Assembly: GCF_021155775.2 (NCBI RefSeq)
Contig: NC_060238.1
Location: 14,596,042-14,660,041, forward strand
From: Neodiprion pinetum
Lineage: Eukaryota; Arthropoda; Insecta; Hymenoptera; Diprionidae
Reading direction: 5' to 3'
Length of the DNA stretch: 64,000 bases
The notes beneath the pieces were generated by a model that had not been told where the DNA came from, searched no databases, and saw nothing but the letters and a program-made list of their open reading frames with translations. Made by a program: the position numbers and the translations under genes. This document shows, one piece after another, positions 43,201 through 52,838 of the stretch (position 1 is its first letter; each line of letters starts with the position of its first letter).

Positions 43201-43253
43201 GTCTTCCGGCCTGCTTCTTGCACTCCTCCAGCGCAACCCGGTACACCGCGCAT
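40212..43253 (-). CDS. ORF2: endonuclease-reverse transcriptase, retrotransposon copy 1
   Basis: Intact; the same protein as copy 3 except for scattered changes (for example LVRANKAM where copies 2 and 3 have LVGATKAM). It has an apurinic-like endonuclease (GDLNA, SDHQY), reverse transcriptase with YADD, and a C-terminal CCHC motif. The first ATG is 43,253, inside the end of ORF1. It could supply enzyme in trans even though this copy's ORF1 is broken. Confidence 0.93.
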   Translation of the reverse strand: MRGVPGCAGGVQEAGRKTDRIVQGNLNRSRTADMLLPQIADEQDADILILCEPYRVRQTQDWITNETKTAAIWVRGAARARITARGVGDDYVWARVGAVTYVSVYLTPNCAAAEFRAKVALLEDGLRDLPGDLVVAGDLNARAVEWGMTATNRRGRLLLEMAARLDLVVANTGDVPTYRRPGFGDSIPDVTMTTDRTLPRIGRWRVLEGYTASDHQYIAFEVAGETRTTRTRTRHPPRWNVDKLDVLKFSAELAAAPAPTTDVPPELTGRQRAERLADETAKLTTRLCDSTMPKRRYGRNRPPQYWWTDEIAELRKSCLAKRRRVTRAGGRPERETLQAEYKTERKRLTYAIRDSKTRCWKKLCEEVDRDPWGAGYKIVTGRLGARIPPELKDAETARRIVDGLFPTHPTHTDATDDDETAAPPVFTAEELVRANKAMKRGKAPGPDGVPAEVLRLMASLRPEILLDLYNTCLTTGTFSDRWKVARLVLIPKGKGDPSTPSAYRPLSLLDTTGKLYEQLLRPRLTDAIRDGGGLSDQQFGFRRGRSTIGAIQEVVDSFRSTDRHCHAVRPVALLVTLDVKNAFNSARWVDILGSLRGDFGVPPYLLRVVEDYLRNRRLTYGTTEGQVTRQITAGVAQGSILGPDFWNGIYDSLLRLELPLGVRLVAYADDVAAVIVERTPDLVQYALNQTMRRVGRWMTDHGLQLATEKTELVLLTRRRIPTTLRMTVGTDEIETRGEVKYLGVTLDTKMTFWPHIRRTAQKAAERIASLSRLMANTNGPRPGKRRLLMSTVNSILLYGAEIWADSLKTKKYCHAMTTVQRRSALRIACSYRTVSAQAVLVVAGVIPIDLLAFERKRVYGRDADVTRRDAATTERDATIQTWQERWTEETTGNWTRRLIKDLKPWIQRGFGDVNFHVTQLLTGHGYFRQYLHNLNRVRTPNCTYCGHGRDDAEHTFFECDRWTELRQRLETVVGGITPDNIVGVMLHSTERWQLVATYTETILRRKNADGCLT

Positions 43254-44887
43254 CTCCCGGAGCCCGCGAGATGCGCCGCATCGCCGTGTCCCGCCTCGGC
43301 GCACAGTGGGCAGGCCGGTCTGTTCTTACAGTCCGTGGCGTAATGTCCTGTCTCGCCACATTTCCTGCAACACTTCGTCCGGTCTGTATTTGTACATTTC
43401 GTCTTCGTGTGCCCGTATCCCAGGCACTTATGGCATTTCGTCACCGTCAGTCGTGGTCGGACGCGGCAAGCTACCCATCCAATCCCGATCCGTCCCCGGC
43501 CGAGCAGCGCTCTGGCTTCCTGCGACTCTAGGTCGCATACGGCCATAAACTGCTCGGCCCGGTTCGGACCGAAGATATGGACCCCAAAGTCCGCGTCTCG
43601 TCCCGTCTCCCGTCGCAGTGCCTGTATTACGTCGTTTCTGGTCGTGACACAGTCCAAATCCATGATCTCCAGTTGAACCCTGGAGGTCCCGGTCCTGACG
43701 TTACCTGCGTCGCCGACCGCGTCCTGCAGGACGCGTCGGAAGTCGTCTCGTCCGTTGGCGTCTGTCTTTATCTTCAGAAGACACAGACCATTCTTCGTCT
43801 TCCTGAGAGTCGTCACTTTAACGTGACTCTTCGCAGGGTCGACCGTGGTCCGTATCTTCCTCACAATGTCGGAGTACGTCGTGTCGTTCCCGGGTTTGAC
43901 GAGCACCGCCGTCCCCCAGTGTTTGGGAGCCGCTCTGCGCCCCTCAGCCCCGGCCGTCGTGTCCGTCGTCGCGTTCGTCCCTTCCGTCCGCGTCTTCCGT
44001 TTCTTCTTTTCCTTTCTTGTCCTTGTCACTGTCTGCCAGTCAGCGACCGGTTCCGCAACCGTTGCCCTCTTCTGAGAGGTTTCCGGAGTGGTTCCAGTCG
44101 CCTCCCGTTTCCGTTTCGTCCGCGGAGTGTTTTGTGTCCGTTGTTCAGTCTCAACGTCCGTCTCCGTCGTCTCGTTGTCCGTCTTGTGGTCCTCCGGGGC
44201 TGCTTTAGCGCGCCTGTTAAGCGCAACATCGGCAGCCTCGAGAATAGTCTTGATGCCCAGTTTAACGGACATACTCATGTTTTTTTGGATGGCCGCTGCC
44301 TCGGCCATCCTTGTCGCCGTACTGTGAATCAGTAACAATACGTCCGTCAGGTCCATATCGTCCGTGATTCATGTCTTTGTGCCGATCGTGGATACAGCGG
44401 AAGCGCAACTCGCTCCGCTGCCCGTGCTCGACACGCTGTCCGTCCTGTCTCGTCGCTGGAGTCCCAGTGTCGTCCTGTCCGCTGTTCCAGTTTTCGTGTC
44501 CGCTGTCTTTGTTGCCGTCTTTGTCACCTGGTCTTTGCACAATTTGCGGCCCTCAGAATCCATGCCGCTGCCATGAGCCACCGGGGCTTTCACCCGATCG
44601 GAACTCAGGGTGGATTTCCCCTGTGCTGGGGCTACCACCTGAGGTATGTCGTTATTATTCTTGTGCATCTCCATAAAGTTCCTACGTGCTACGGGTCTCT
44701 CGGGGGCGCGACTCCCCGTACCGCGCCGGAACATAGCACGGCCCCTGAGGTCGCCTCGGGGGCCTTCCGTCGGGCTTGTGCCGACTTCCGTCCCCTCCGA
44801 CTTACTAGAAAACCCCGGGGTCGTCACTTCCCGAGCGGACCAGGTTTTTACGCCCAATCCGCCTCCTGAGGCCGCCTCGGGGGCCAT
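43190..44887 (-). pseudogene. ORF1 (gag-like), retrotransposon copy 1, one nonsense codon
   Basis: Same 565-codon protein as in copies 2 and 3 but with TGA at 44,369-44,371 where the others have CGA, a CpG-type C-to-T change. It leaves a 172-codon N-terminal piece and an open 388-codon piece from the internal ATG 44,356, which still has the three zinc knuckles. Confidence 0.92.
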
Positions 44888-44988
44888 CCATTGGGCCTGT
44901 GCCAACTTCAGTCCCCCTTGACTTACTCGATGTACGCGGGGTCGTCACGTCCCGAACGAGGGATTTAACCCCCCCGCCACCTGCGGTA

Positions 44989-45200
<212 letters not shown>

Positions 45201-45416
45201 CCGAGGAGTTGCGGAATCCAAGTTACGGATTCGCGCCAGTCATACGGGCTAGCGCGGATGTGGGACTCCAGGGTGGCCTACCCACTAAACCGCCACCTCC
45301 TGTGCAACGCTCCCAGCCAGGAACTATGGTGATATTACTTCTAGCTGGGAGCTCTGTCGGTGTGTTTTGTCAGTCTGTCCGTCCGTCCGTCCCGTGCAGG
45401 CAGTCCGTCAGTTACG

Positions 45417-48400
45417 TTACGTCAGGCAGCCGTCCGCGTTCTTACGTCGTAGAATTGTCTCTGTGTAGGTGGCAACAAGTTGCCACCTTTCTGTGCTGTG
45501 GAGCATCACCCCGACAATGTTGTCGGGAGTGATGCCTCCCACGACCGTCTCCAGTCTCTGTCGCAGTTCTGTCCAGCGGTCACATTCGAAGAACGTGTGT
45601 TCCGCGTCGTCTCGTCCGTGTCCGCAGTACGTACAGTTGGGCGTCCGTACTCGGTTCAGGTTGTGTAAGTATCGTCTGAAGTAGCCATGGCCCGTCAGAA
45701 GCTGGGTGACGTGAAAATTCACATCCCCGAACCCCCTCTGGATCCACGGTCTCAGGTCCTTAATGAGTCGTCTCGTCCAGTTTCCCGTTGTTTCTTCCGT
45801 CCACCGTTCCTGCCACGTCTGTATCGTCGCGTCTCTTTCCGTCGTTGCCGCGTCCCGTCGGGTCACGTCCGCGTCTCTTCCGTAGACCCTCTTGCGCTCG
45901 AACGCGAGAAGGTCTATGGGAATCACGCCTGCCACCACCAGAACGGCCTGTGCTGAGACCGTCCGATAGGAACAAGCGATCCTCAACGCACTTCGTCTCT
46001 GTACCGTCGTCATTGCGTGACAGTATTTCTTAGTCTTCAGGGAGTCTGCCCAGATCTCCGCACCGTAGAGGAGGATCGAGTTTACCGTCGACATCAGAAG
46101 TCTCCGTTTCCCTGGTCTCGGTCCGTTCGTGTTTGCCATCAGGCGGCTTAGGGATGCTATCCTTTCAGCCGCCTTCTGAGCCGTTCGTCGTATGTGAGGC
46201 CAGAAGGTCATCTTCGTATCCAGGGTCACCCCCAGGTACTTGACTTCCCCTCTGGTCTCGATCTCGTCCGTCCCGACCGTCATGCGTAATGTCGTCGGTA
46301 TTCGTCTCCTGGTGAGAAGCACCAGTTCTGTCTTTTCCGTCGCGAGTTGCAGTCCGTGGTCAGTCATCCACCGTCCGACTCGTCTCATTGTCTGGTTCAG
46401 TGCGTATTGTGCCAGATCTGGAGTTCGTTCGACTATCACTGCCGCCACGTCGTCAGCGTAAGCGACCAGACGAACGCCGAGTGGGAGCTCCAGTCTGAGC
46501 AGGCTGTCGTATATCCCGTTCCAAAAGTCGGGTCCTAGTATGGAACCTTGAGCGACCCCCGCGGTAATCTGTCGCGTCACTTGTCCTTCGGTCGTTTCGT
46601 ACGTCAGTCGTCTGTTCCGAAGGTAGTCTTCAACAACTCGGAGCAAGTAAGGCGGGACCCCGAAGTCGCCTCTCAGCGACCCTAGGATATCCACCCACCT
46701 GGCCGAGTTGAAGGCGTTCTTAACGTCCAGTGTCACCAGCAGCGCGACGGGTCGCACAGCGTGGCAATGTCTGTCTGTCGACCGGAAGGAGTCAACCACC
46801 TCTTGGATCGCTCCAATTGTTGATCGACCCCTCCGGAAGCCGAACTGCTGGTCAGAGAGGCCTCCGCCGTCCCGTATCGCGTCCGTAAGTCGTGGTCGCA
46901 GAAGCTGTTCGTACAGTTTCCCTGTCGTGTCCAGTAAGCTCAGCGGCCGGTAGGCCGACGGCGTGCTGGGGTCACCCTTACCCTTTGGGATAAGGACCAG
47001 CCTCGCCACCTTCCACCGGTCGCTGAATGTCCCTGTCGTAAGGCACGTGTTGTAGAGGTCGAGGAGTATCTCCGGCCTCAGGCTCGCCATCAGCCGAAGA
47101 ACCTCCGCCGGTACCCCGTCCGGTCCTGGCGCCTTACCCCTCTTCATTGCTTTGGTCGCTCCGACGAGCTCCTCGGCGGTGAAGACGGGGGGCGCCGCCG
47201 TCTCGTCATCGTCTGTCGCGTCCGTACGCGTCGGGTGCGTCGGGAACAGTCCGTCGACGATCCGTCGTGCGGTTTCAGCATCCTTGAGTTCTGGCGGGAT
47301 CCGGGCCCCCAGCCTACCGGTCACAATCTTGTAACCGGCACCCCAGGGGTCGCGGTCCACCTCCTCGCAGAGCTTCTTCCAGCATCGCGTCTTGCTGTCT
47401 CTGATGGCGTACGTCAGTCGTTTCCGTTCAGTCTTGTACTCGGCCTGAAGGGTTTCCCTTTCGGGTCTCCCTCCAGCCCTCGTAACCCGTCGTCGTTTTG
47501 CCAGGCAACTCTTCCGCAGCTCGGCTATCTCGTCCGTCCACCAGTATTGTGGTGGTCTGTTACGTCCGTACCGTCGTTTTGGCATTGTGCTGTCGCACAG
47601 CCGCGTCGTCAGTTTGGCCGTCTCGTCCGCTAGTCTTTCCGCCCTTTGCCGGCCAGTCAGCTCTGGGGGGACGTCGGTAGTTGGGGCCGGCGCTGCCGCC
47701 AGCTCCGCCGAGAACTTCAGTACGTCGAGTTTGTCTACGTTCCACCGCGGGGGGTGCCGTGTCCTCGTCCGTGTCGTCCTTGTCTCTCCTGCCACTTCGA
47801 AGGCGATGTACTGATGATCGCTGGCCGTGTAGCCCTCGAGCACCCGCCACCGCCCTATCCGTGGCAGAGTTCTGTCCGTCGTCATCGTTACGTCCGGGAT
47901 GGAGTCTCCAAATCCCGGCCGTCTGTACGTTGGTACGTCTCCTGTATTTGCCACCACTAGGTCCAGCCTTGCGGCCATCTCCAGCAGCAGCCGTCCGCGT
48001 CTGTTCGTTGCCGTCATGCCCCACTCGACCGCCCTCGCGTTGAGGTCCCCCGCGACCACGAGGTCCCCGGGCAGGTCCCTGAGTCCGTCCTCGAGGAGCG
48101 CAACCTTCGCCCGGAACTCCGCCGCAGCGCAGTTTGGGGTCAGGTAGACGCTGACGTAAGTGACAGCGCCCACCCTAGCCCAGACGTAGTCGTCCCCGAC
48201 GCCACGAGCGGTTATCCGGGCTCGGGCAGCGCCCCTCACCCAGATAGCCGCTGTCTTGGTCTCGTTCGTAATCCAATCCTGCGTTTGTCGCACCCTGTAC
48301 GGCTCGCACAGGATCAGAATGTCGGCGTCTTGTTCGTCTGCTATCTGTGGTAGTAGCATGTCTGCTGTCCTACTGCGGTTCAGGTTGCCCTGAACTATCC

Positions 48401-48458
48401 TGTCCGTCTTCCGGCCTGCTTCTTGCACTCCTCCAGCGCAACCCGGTACACCGCGCAT
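45417..48458 (-). CDS. ORF2: endonuclease-reverse transcriptase, retrotransposon copy 2
   Basis: Intact 1,013 codons from ATG 48,458, overlapping the end of ORF1 by 64 bp. Domains as in copy 3. Private changes include TYETTEGQ (others TYGTTEGQ), PDLAQYALN (others PDLVQ), DLRPWIQ (others DLKPW) and FRRYLHNL (others FRQYL); all catalytic motifs are kept. Confidence 0.94.
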   Translation of the reverse strand: MRGVPGCAGGVQEAGRKTDRIVQGNLNRSRTADMLLPQIADEQDADILILCEPYRVRQTQDWITNETKTAAIWVRGAARARITARGVGDDYVWARVGAVTYVSVYLTPNCAAAEFRAKVALLEDGLRDLPGDLVVAGDLNARAVEWGMTATNRRGRLLLEMAARLDLVVANTGDVPTYRRPGFGDSIPDVTMTTDRTLPRIGRWRVLEGYTASDHQYIAFEVAGETRTTRTRTRHPPRWNVDKLDVLKFSAELAAAPAPTTDVPPELTGRQRAERLADETAKLTTRLCDSTMPKRRYGRNRPPQYWWTDEIAELRKSCLAKRRRVTRAGGRPERETLQAEYKTERKRLTYAIRDSKTRCWKKLCEEVDRDPWGAGYKIVTGRLGARIPPELKDAETARRIVDGLFPTHPTRTDATDDDETAAPPVFTAEELVGATKAMKRGKAPGPDGVPAEVLRLMASLRPEILLDLYNTCLTTGTFSDRWKVARLVLIPKGKGDPSTPSAYRPLSLLDTTGKLYEQLLRPRLTDAIRDGGGLSDQQFGFRRGRSTIGAIQEVVDSFRSTDRHCHAVRPVALLVTLDVKNAFNSARWVDILGSLRGDFGVPPYLLRVVEDYLRNRRLTYETTEGQVTRQITAGVAQGSILGPDFWNGIYDSLLRLELPLGVRLVAYADDVAAVIVERTPDLAQYALNQTMRRVGRWMTDHGLQLATEKTELVLLTRRRIPTTLRMTVGTDEIETRGEVKYLGVTLDTKMTFWPHIRRTAQKAAERIASLSRLMANTNGPRPGKRRLLMSTVNSILLYGAEIWADSLKTKKYCHAMTTVQRRSALRIACSYRTVSAQAVLVVAGVIPIDLLAFERKRVYGRDADVTRRDAATTERDATIQTWQERWTEETTGNWTRRLIKDLRPWIQRGFGDVNFHVTQLLTGHGYFRRYLHNLNRVRTPNCTYCGHGRDDAEHTFFECDRWTELRQRLETVVGGITPDNIVGVMLHSTERWQLVATYTETILRRKNADGCLT

Positions 48459-50092
48459 CTCCCGGAGCCCGCGAGATGCGCCGCATCGCCGTGTCCCGCC
48501 TCGGCGCACAGTGGGCAGGCCGGTCTGTTCTTACAGTCCGTGGCGTAATGTCCTGTCTCGCCACATTTCCTGCAACACTTCGTCCGGTCTGTATTTGTAC
48601 ATTTCGTCTTCGTGTGCCCGTATCCCAGGCACTTATGGCATTTCGTCACCGTCAGTCGTGGTCGGACGCGGCAAGCTACCCATCCAATCCCGATCCGTCC
48701 CCGGCCGAGCAGCGCTCTGGCTTCCTGCGACTCTAGGTCGCATACGGCCATAAACTGCTCGGCCCGGTTCGGACCGAAGATATGGACCCCAAAGTCCGCG
48801 TCTCGTCCCGTCTCCCGTCGCAGTGCCTGTATTACGTCGTTTCTGGTCGTGACACAGTCCAAATCCATGATCTCCAGTTGAACCCTGGAGGTCCCGGTCC
48901 TGACGTTACCTGCGTCGCCGACCGCGTCCTGCAGGACGCGTCGGAAGTCGTCTCGTCCGTTGGCGTCTGTCTTTATCTTCAGAAGACACAGACCATTCTT
49001 CGTCTTCCTGAGAGTCGTCACTTTAACGTGACTCTTCGCAGGGTCGACCGTGGTCCGTATCTTCCTCACAATGTCGGAGTACGTCGTGTCGTTCCCGGGT
49101 TTGACGAGCACCGCCGTCCCCCAGTGTTTGGGAGCCGCTCTGCGCCCCTCAGCCCCGGCCGTCGTGTCCGTCGTCGCGTTCGTCCCTTCCGTCCGCGTCT
49201 TCCGTTTCTTCTTTTCCTTTCTTGTCCTTGTCACTGTCTGCCAGTCAGCGACCGGTTCCGCAACCGTTGCCCTCTTCTGAGAGGTTTCCGGAGTGGTTCC
49301 AGTCGCCTCCCGTTTCCGTTTCGTCCGCGGAGTGTTTTGTGTCCGTTGTTCAGTCTCAACGTCCGTCTCCGTCGTCTCGTTGTCCGTCTTGTGGTCCTCC
49401 GGGGCTGCTTTAGCGCGCCTGTTAAGCGCAACATCAGCAGCCTCGAGAATAGTCTTGATGCCCAGTTTAACGGACATACTCATGTTTTTTTGGATGGCCG
49501 CTGCCTCGGCCATCCTTGTCGCCGTACTGTGAATCAGTAACAATACGTCCGTCAGGTCCATATCGTCCGTGATTCGTGTCTTTGTGCCGATCGTGGATAC
49601 AGCGGAAGCGCAACTCGCTCCGCTGCCCGTGCTCGACACGCTGTCCGTCCTGTCTCGTCGCTGGAGTCCCAGTGTCGTCCTGTCCGCTGTTCCAGTTTTC
49701 GTGTCCGCTGTCTTTGTTGCCGTCTTTGTCACCTGGTCTTTGCACAATTTGCGGCCCTCAGAATCCATGCCGCTGCCATGAGCCACCGGGGCTTTCACCC
49801 GATCGGAACTCAGGGTGGATTTCCCCTGTGCTGGGGCTACCACCTGAGGTATGTCGTTATTATTCTTGTGCATCTCCATAAAGTTCCTACGTGCTACGGG
49901 TCTCTCGGGGGCGCGACTCCCCGTACCGCGCCGGAACATAGCACGGCCCCTGAGGTCGCCTCGGGGGCCTTCCGTCGGGCTTGTGCCGACTTCCGTCCCC
50001 TCCGACTTACTAGAAAACCCCGGGGTCGTCACTTCCCGAGCGGACCAGGTTTTTACGCCCAATCCGCCTCCTGAGGCCGCCTCGGGGGCCAT
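48395..50092 (-). CDS. ORF1 (gag-like RNA-binding protein), retrotransposon copy 2
   Basis: Intact 565 codons from ATG 50,092. It is nearly identical to copy 3 (one change near residue 180: DDM versus DDT). See copy 3 for the domain description. Confidence 0.92.
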   Translation of the reverse strand: MAPEAASGGGLGVKTWSAREVTTPGFSSKSEGTEVGTSPTEGPRGDLRGRAMFRRGTGSRAPERPVARRNFMEMHKNNNDIPQVVAPAQGKSTLSSDRVKAPVAHGSGMDSEGRKLCKDQVTKTATKTADTKTGTADRTTLGLQRRDRTDSVSSTGSGASCASAVSTIGTKTRITDDMDLTDVLLLIHSTATRMAEAAAIQKNMSMSVKLGIKTILEAADVALNRRAKAAPEDHKTDNETTETDVETEQRTQNTPRTKRKREATGTTPETSQKRATVAEPVADWQTVTRTRKEKKKRKTRTEGTNATTDTTAGAEGRRAAPKHWGTAVLVKPGNDTTYSDIVRKIRTTVDPAKSHVKVTTLRKTKNGLCLLKIKTDANGRDDFRRVLQDAVGDAGNVRTGTSRVQLEIMDLDCVTTRNDVIQALRRETGRDADFGVHIFGPNRAEQFMAVCDLESQEARALLGRGRIGIGWVACRVRPRLTVTKCHKCLGYGHTKTKCTNTDRTKCCRKCGETGHYATDCKNRPACPLCAEAGHGDAAHLAGSGRCAVYRVALEECKKQAGRRTG

Positions 50093-50193
50093 CCATTGGG
50101 CCTGTGCCAACTTCAGTCCCCCTTGACTTACTCGATGTACGCGGGGTCGTCACGTCCCGAACGAGGGATTTAACCCCCCCGCCACCTGCGGTA

Positions 50194-50236
50194 ATTATTA
50201 TTATTATTATTATCATTATTATTATTATTATTATTT
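50194..50236. repeat. Short (TTA)n at the 5' side of copy 2
   Basis: Only about 42 bp, against about 230 bp at the mirror position 57,121-57,349, so the microsatellite has changed length since the palindrome formed. Confidence 0.9.
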
Positions 50237-50342
50237 TCGTAGTACAGAGTATGGCACATGTGCGTTCAAAGGAGATAAAATGTGGAAATATTTGTGTATT
50301 CAAAATCTTTTATTGTAATTCGGAAAATACATACAAATTATG

Positions 50343-51060
50343 TTACATGTCTGTTTTATTTATCCAACTATTGTGCGAATCATCAAAACCCAACCACTTC
50401 ACATAGAACAGATTCCCCTGTTTGCGTTATACTTTCTCCACAAGGTAGCCGTCGGGATATTTCACTTTGGTGAGCTCTTTCTCGTAGAAGCCCCCCTCGA
50501 TGGGATGATCTTGATGATCGGTAAGTTTGTAGGTGGGTGGATTGGTATTTTTCGCCTCACTCACGGTGAATATTTCTGTCATCCAATTGGGTGTATAGCT
50601 TTTTTCGAATACATTCTCGTACTTGCCGATTCAAACTCGATTGCCTACGCTGAATTTCCGCGCTCGATCAATTCGTTTGATTTGCCGAGGCTTGTACACG
50701 CTACGATACAGCTGTTTTTCATTCTCCGTGCTAACATCCACCGGTTTCATCCGAATCGTGCGATGTTTGGTGTTGTTGTAGGACTTCATTAAATCAACCC
50801 AAAATATTAATCCACTTGTGAAATCCTAGGAGAGTAAACCACATCCACATTTTATTTTTTCAATGTTCGACTAAAAACGTTCGCATATCGACGCCTTTAT
50901 GTTGCTGAGTGTCAAATACATGTTGATATTGTGCTGCATCATGAGGGCTTTCAATTTGCTGTTGTGGAATTCTTTGCATTGATCAACGTATAGATGTGCA
51001 GGCATACGGCTCTGGGTTAGTACAGATTTCATAGCAGCAGCCGCATCTTTCCCCCCACCA
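50343..51060 (-). pseudogene. Polinton integrase fragment (left arm)
   Basis: Minus-strand translation keeps the second Asp region (LYVDQCKEFHNSKLKALM), the Glu region (NIKASICERF), TPNWMTEIFTVSEA and the chromodomain (NLFYVKWLGF, HNSWINKTDM). It has stops and frameshifts. The N-terminal part, with the first catalytic Asp, is replaced by an unrelated junction at about 51,060. Confidence 0.85.
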
Positions 51061-51350
51061 CGGATAAGGATGAAACAAAAATGTGACAACGGTGTTAAAG
51101 TGGGTAAGCGTGTCAAGGATGCGAAAACTGCAACGATAAATAACATCACGTTTAATGATTATAATAACTGTCTGAGGGGCTTACCAAGAGTTGATCAACC
51201 CCACAATGCTTAATACGTAGTAAAAAAATGCGAGGCTAGCTCCAATGTACTGAAAAATTGATCATGAGTTGACAAGACGGTAATATGCAACCGATACCTG
51301 GGCAAACAGGCACCAGAACTTCGAGGGTGTGCTGCAACCCCGCAATAAAC
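51061..51350 (+). pseudogene. Polinton polymerase B C-terminal fragment (left arm)
   Basis: About 70% nucleotide-identical to 39,235-39,510, the last 90 codons of the Polinton 3 polymerase, in several frames. It is fused back-to-back to the integrase fragment, so the two genes diverge here while they converge in Polinton 1. The following 51,351-51,700 matches the Polinton 3 3' flank (39,510-39,790). Confidence 0.75.
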
Positions 51351-51700
51351 TAGCCGTCGGCTGGAACTGAGGGCATAGAACCGTTGTAAATATATGCGTT
51401 TGACACCCATGGCGATAGTTCATGAAGCAGAGACGTTTCGCCGGCAATACGATATTGAGCAGATCGAAGGTTTAAAATTCGAATACCGTGTAAATTCATG
51501 TATTCATCAATTATTTATTCATTTATTATTAATATATTGAACAATTATCCATATTTATTCGTTTACCACGAGAAAAGTTTTTAGAAAATGAAAAAAAGTT
51601 TTCCGAAAATAAAAAAAAGTTCACCAAAAAATAAAATGAGCATTAATCGTATCGAAAAATTATAGATTATCATTATTATTATTATCATCATTATCATTAT

Positions 51701-52235
51701 CATCATTTGAAGGCCTTTGATCACGGCAGGCGATGGTGGAGGTGTCCCCTGCTACCAAGGTCCGGCACTATCGACGTCGAGGCTGCCTGCAGCCCCTCTC
51801 TTCCGCAGTCTAGGAGGACCTCGATCCTCGCCTATTCCAAGGTCTTCGCAGTAGCTGTCCTTGCGCGGCTGGTAATTACCCCTGGATTTAGGGTTCGCGT
51901 GATTGAGGTACGCATACGATGTCCTGGCGTGCAGCTTCGGGGGCGGCTGTGTCCTAGCATTTCACAAGTAGACGAATATTTTGGCTGTGCTGCCCCGAAG
52001 CTGCATGCCAGGACGTCGTATGCGTACCTCAATCATACGAACTCTAAATCCAGGGGTCATCACTACGCGAGCAATGACAGCTCTTGCGACGACCTTGGAA
52101 GGGGCGAGGATCGCGGTCCTCCTAGACTGCGGAAGAAAGGGGCTGCAGGCAGCCTCGACGTCGATATTGCCGGACCCTGGTAGCAGGGGACACCTCCACC
52201 ATCGCCTGCCGTGATCAAAGGCCTTCAAATGATGA
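51701..52235. mobile_element. Fold-back element, 535 bp (left arm)
   Basis: Almost perfectly self-complementary: outer ends CATCATTTGAAGGCCTTTGA and its complement at 52,220-52,234, arms of about 250 bp, spacer of about 35 bp near 51,968. Bordered by ATT/ATC/ATG triplet repeat on both sides. No coding potential. The mirror copy is at 55,122-55,656. Confidence 0.85.
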
Positions 52236-52335
52236 TAATAATGAAGACGATTTATCTTGACCTTGGAGATTTGTTGATTATTGTTATTCTTGGATATGAA
52301 GGTCACAACTCAAAACACTTTTTCATCGTGTTTAC

Positions 52336-52364
52336 GTTTCGGCCCTGGTGGGGGCCCTCCTCAG
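52336..52364 (-). ncRNA. Hammerhead-ribozyme-like core (left arm)
   Basis: On the minus strand CTGAGGAG, a 5-bp stem GGCCC/GGGCC closing CCACCA, then GAAAC. This is the conserved CUGANGA...GAAA core with stem II. Hammerheads are known in the terminal regions of Penelope-like elements. A cleavage strand with a good stem I/III could not be placed by eye. Confidence 0.6.
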
Positions 52365-52838
52365 AACATTTTATTCAAATATCTGTCACGAACAAAAATA
52401 AAATAATGTTCAACTAGGTTTTAACAAAATTAGACATAGTGGTATAAATAATATGCAAGGATGTTTGAGCAAGTATAAAAGAGGAATTACCCAGTATGAG
52501 ATGACACTTCCAATTACATAGAATGCATGTTGGTAATTGATGAATAAATAGAAACAATAAAAAAACGATAAAAACAAAAACCGAACACACTGCTTCCGCG
52601 ACACGTAGTTCCCACGAATTCATATTTGTTGTTAGTTTGGTAAAATAAAATAAAACACAACGCCGTTATAGGTTGAGTCCAGAGCACATAAGCACAAGTG
52701 GAACGTCCAGTGTGTAGTGGGGGGAAGTCGATCTCGATAGTTATCAGAGCAAACGCAAAGTCAACGGGTTAAAAGGAAACCAAAATTTTTTTTGTTAGGG
52801 AGGTGAAATCGAGAGCAAACTCAGTCGGTAATGGACAA

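Larger units (their letters stand above)
39996..44988 (-). mobile_element. R1-clade non-LTR retrotransposon, copy 1
   Basis: Full-length copy (about 4,993 bp). On the minus strand the 5' end is TTACCGCAGGTGGCGGGG, then ORF1, ORF2, a ~215-bp 3' UTR ending GCAACTCCTCGG and poly-A. It is flanked by TAA repeat on both sides. It is more than 99% like copies 2 and 3. ORF1 has one nonsense codon. Confidence 0.92.
45201..50193 (-). mobile_element. R1-clade non-LTR retrotransposon, copy 2
   Basis: Full length with both ORFs open. It lies head-to-tail with copy 1, separated only by tail and TAA repeat. It shows a local cluster of differences from copies 1 and 3 at 45,671-45,766. Confidence 0.93.

Noticed and set aside
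40212..43304. GTG or TTG as start codons for the retrotransposon ORFs
   Set aside because: Eukaryotic element; the first in-frame ATG (for example 43,253 for copy 1 ORF2) was used and no evidence supports the non-ATG starts.
43577..44335. 252-aa Arg/Ser/Val-rich ORF antisense to ORF1, repeated in all four copies, and other antisense ORFs of the retrotransposon
   Set aside because: Shadows of a GC-rich coding frame; the sense frames have clear gag and RT domains, and conservation comes from the recent copying of the element.
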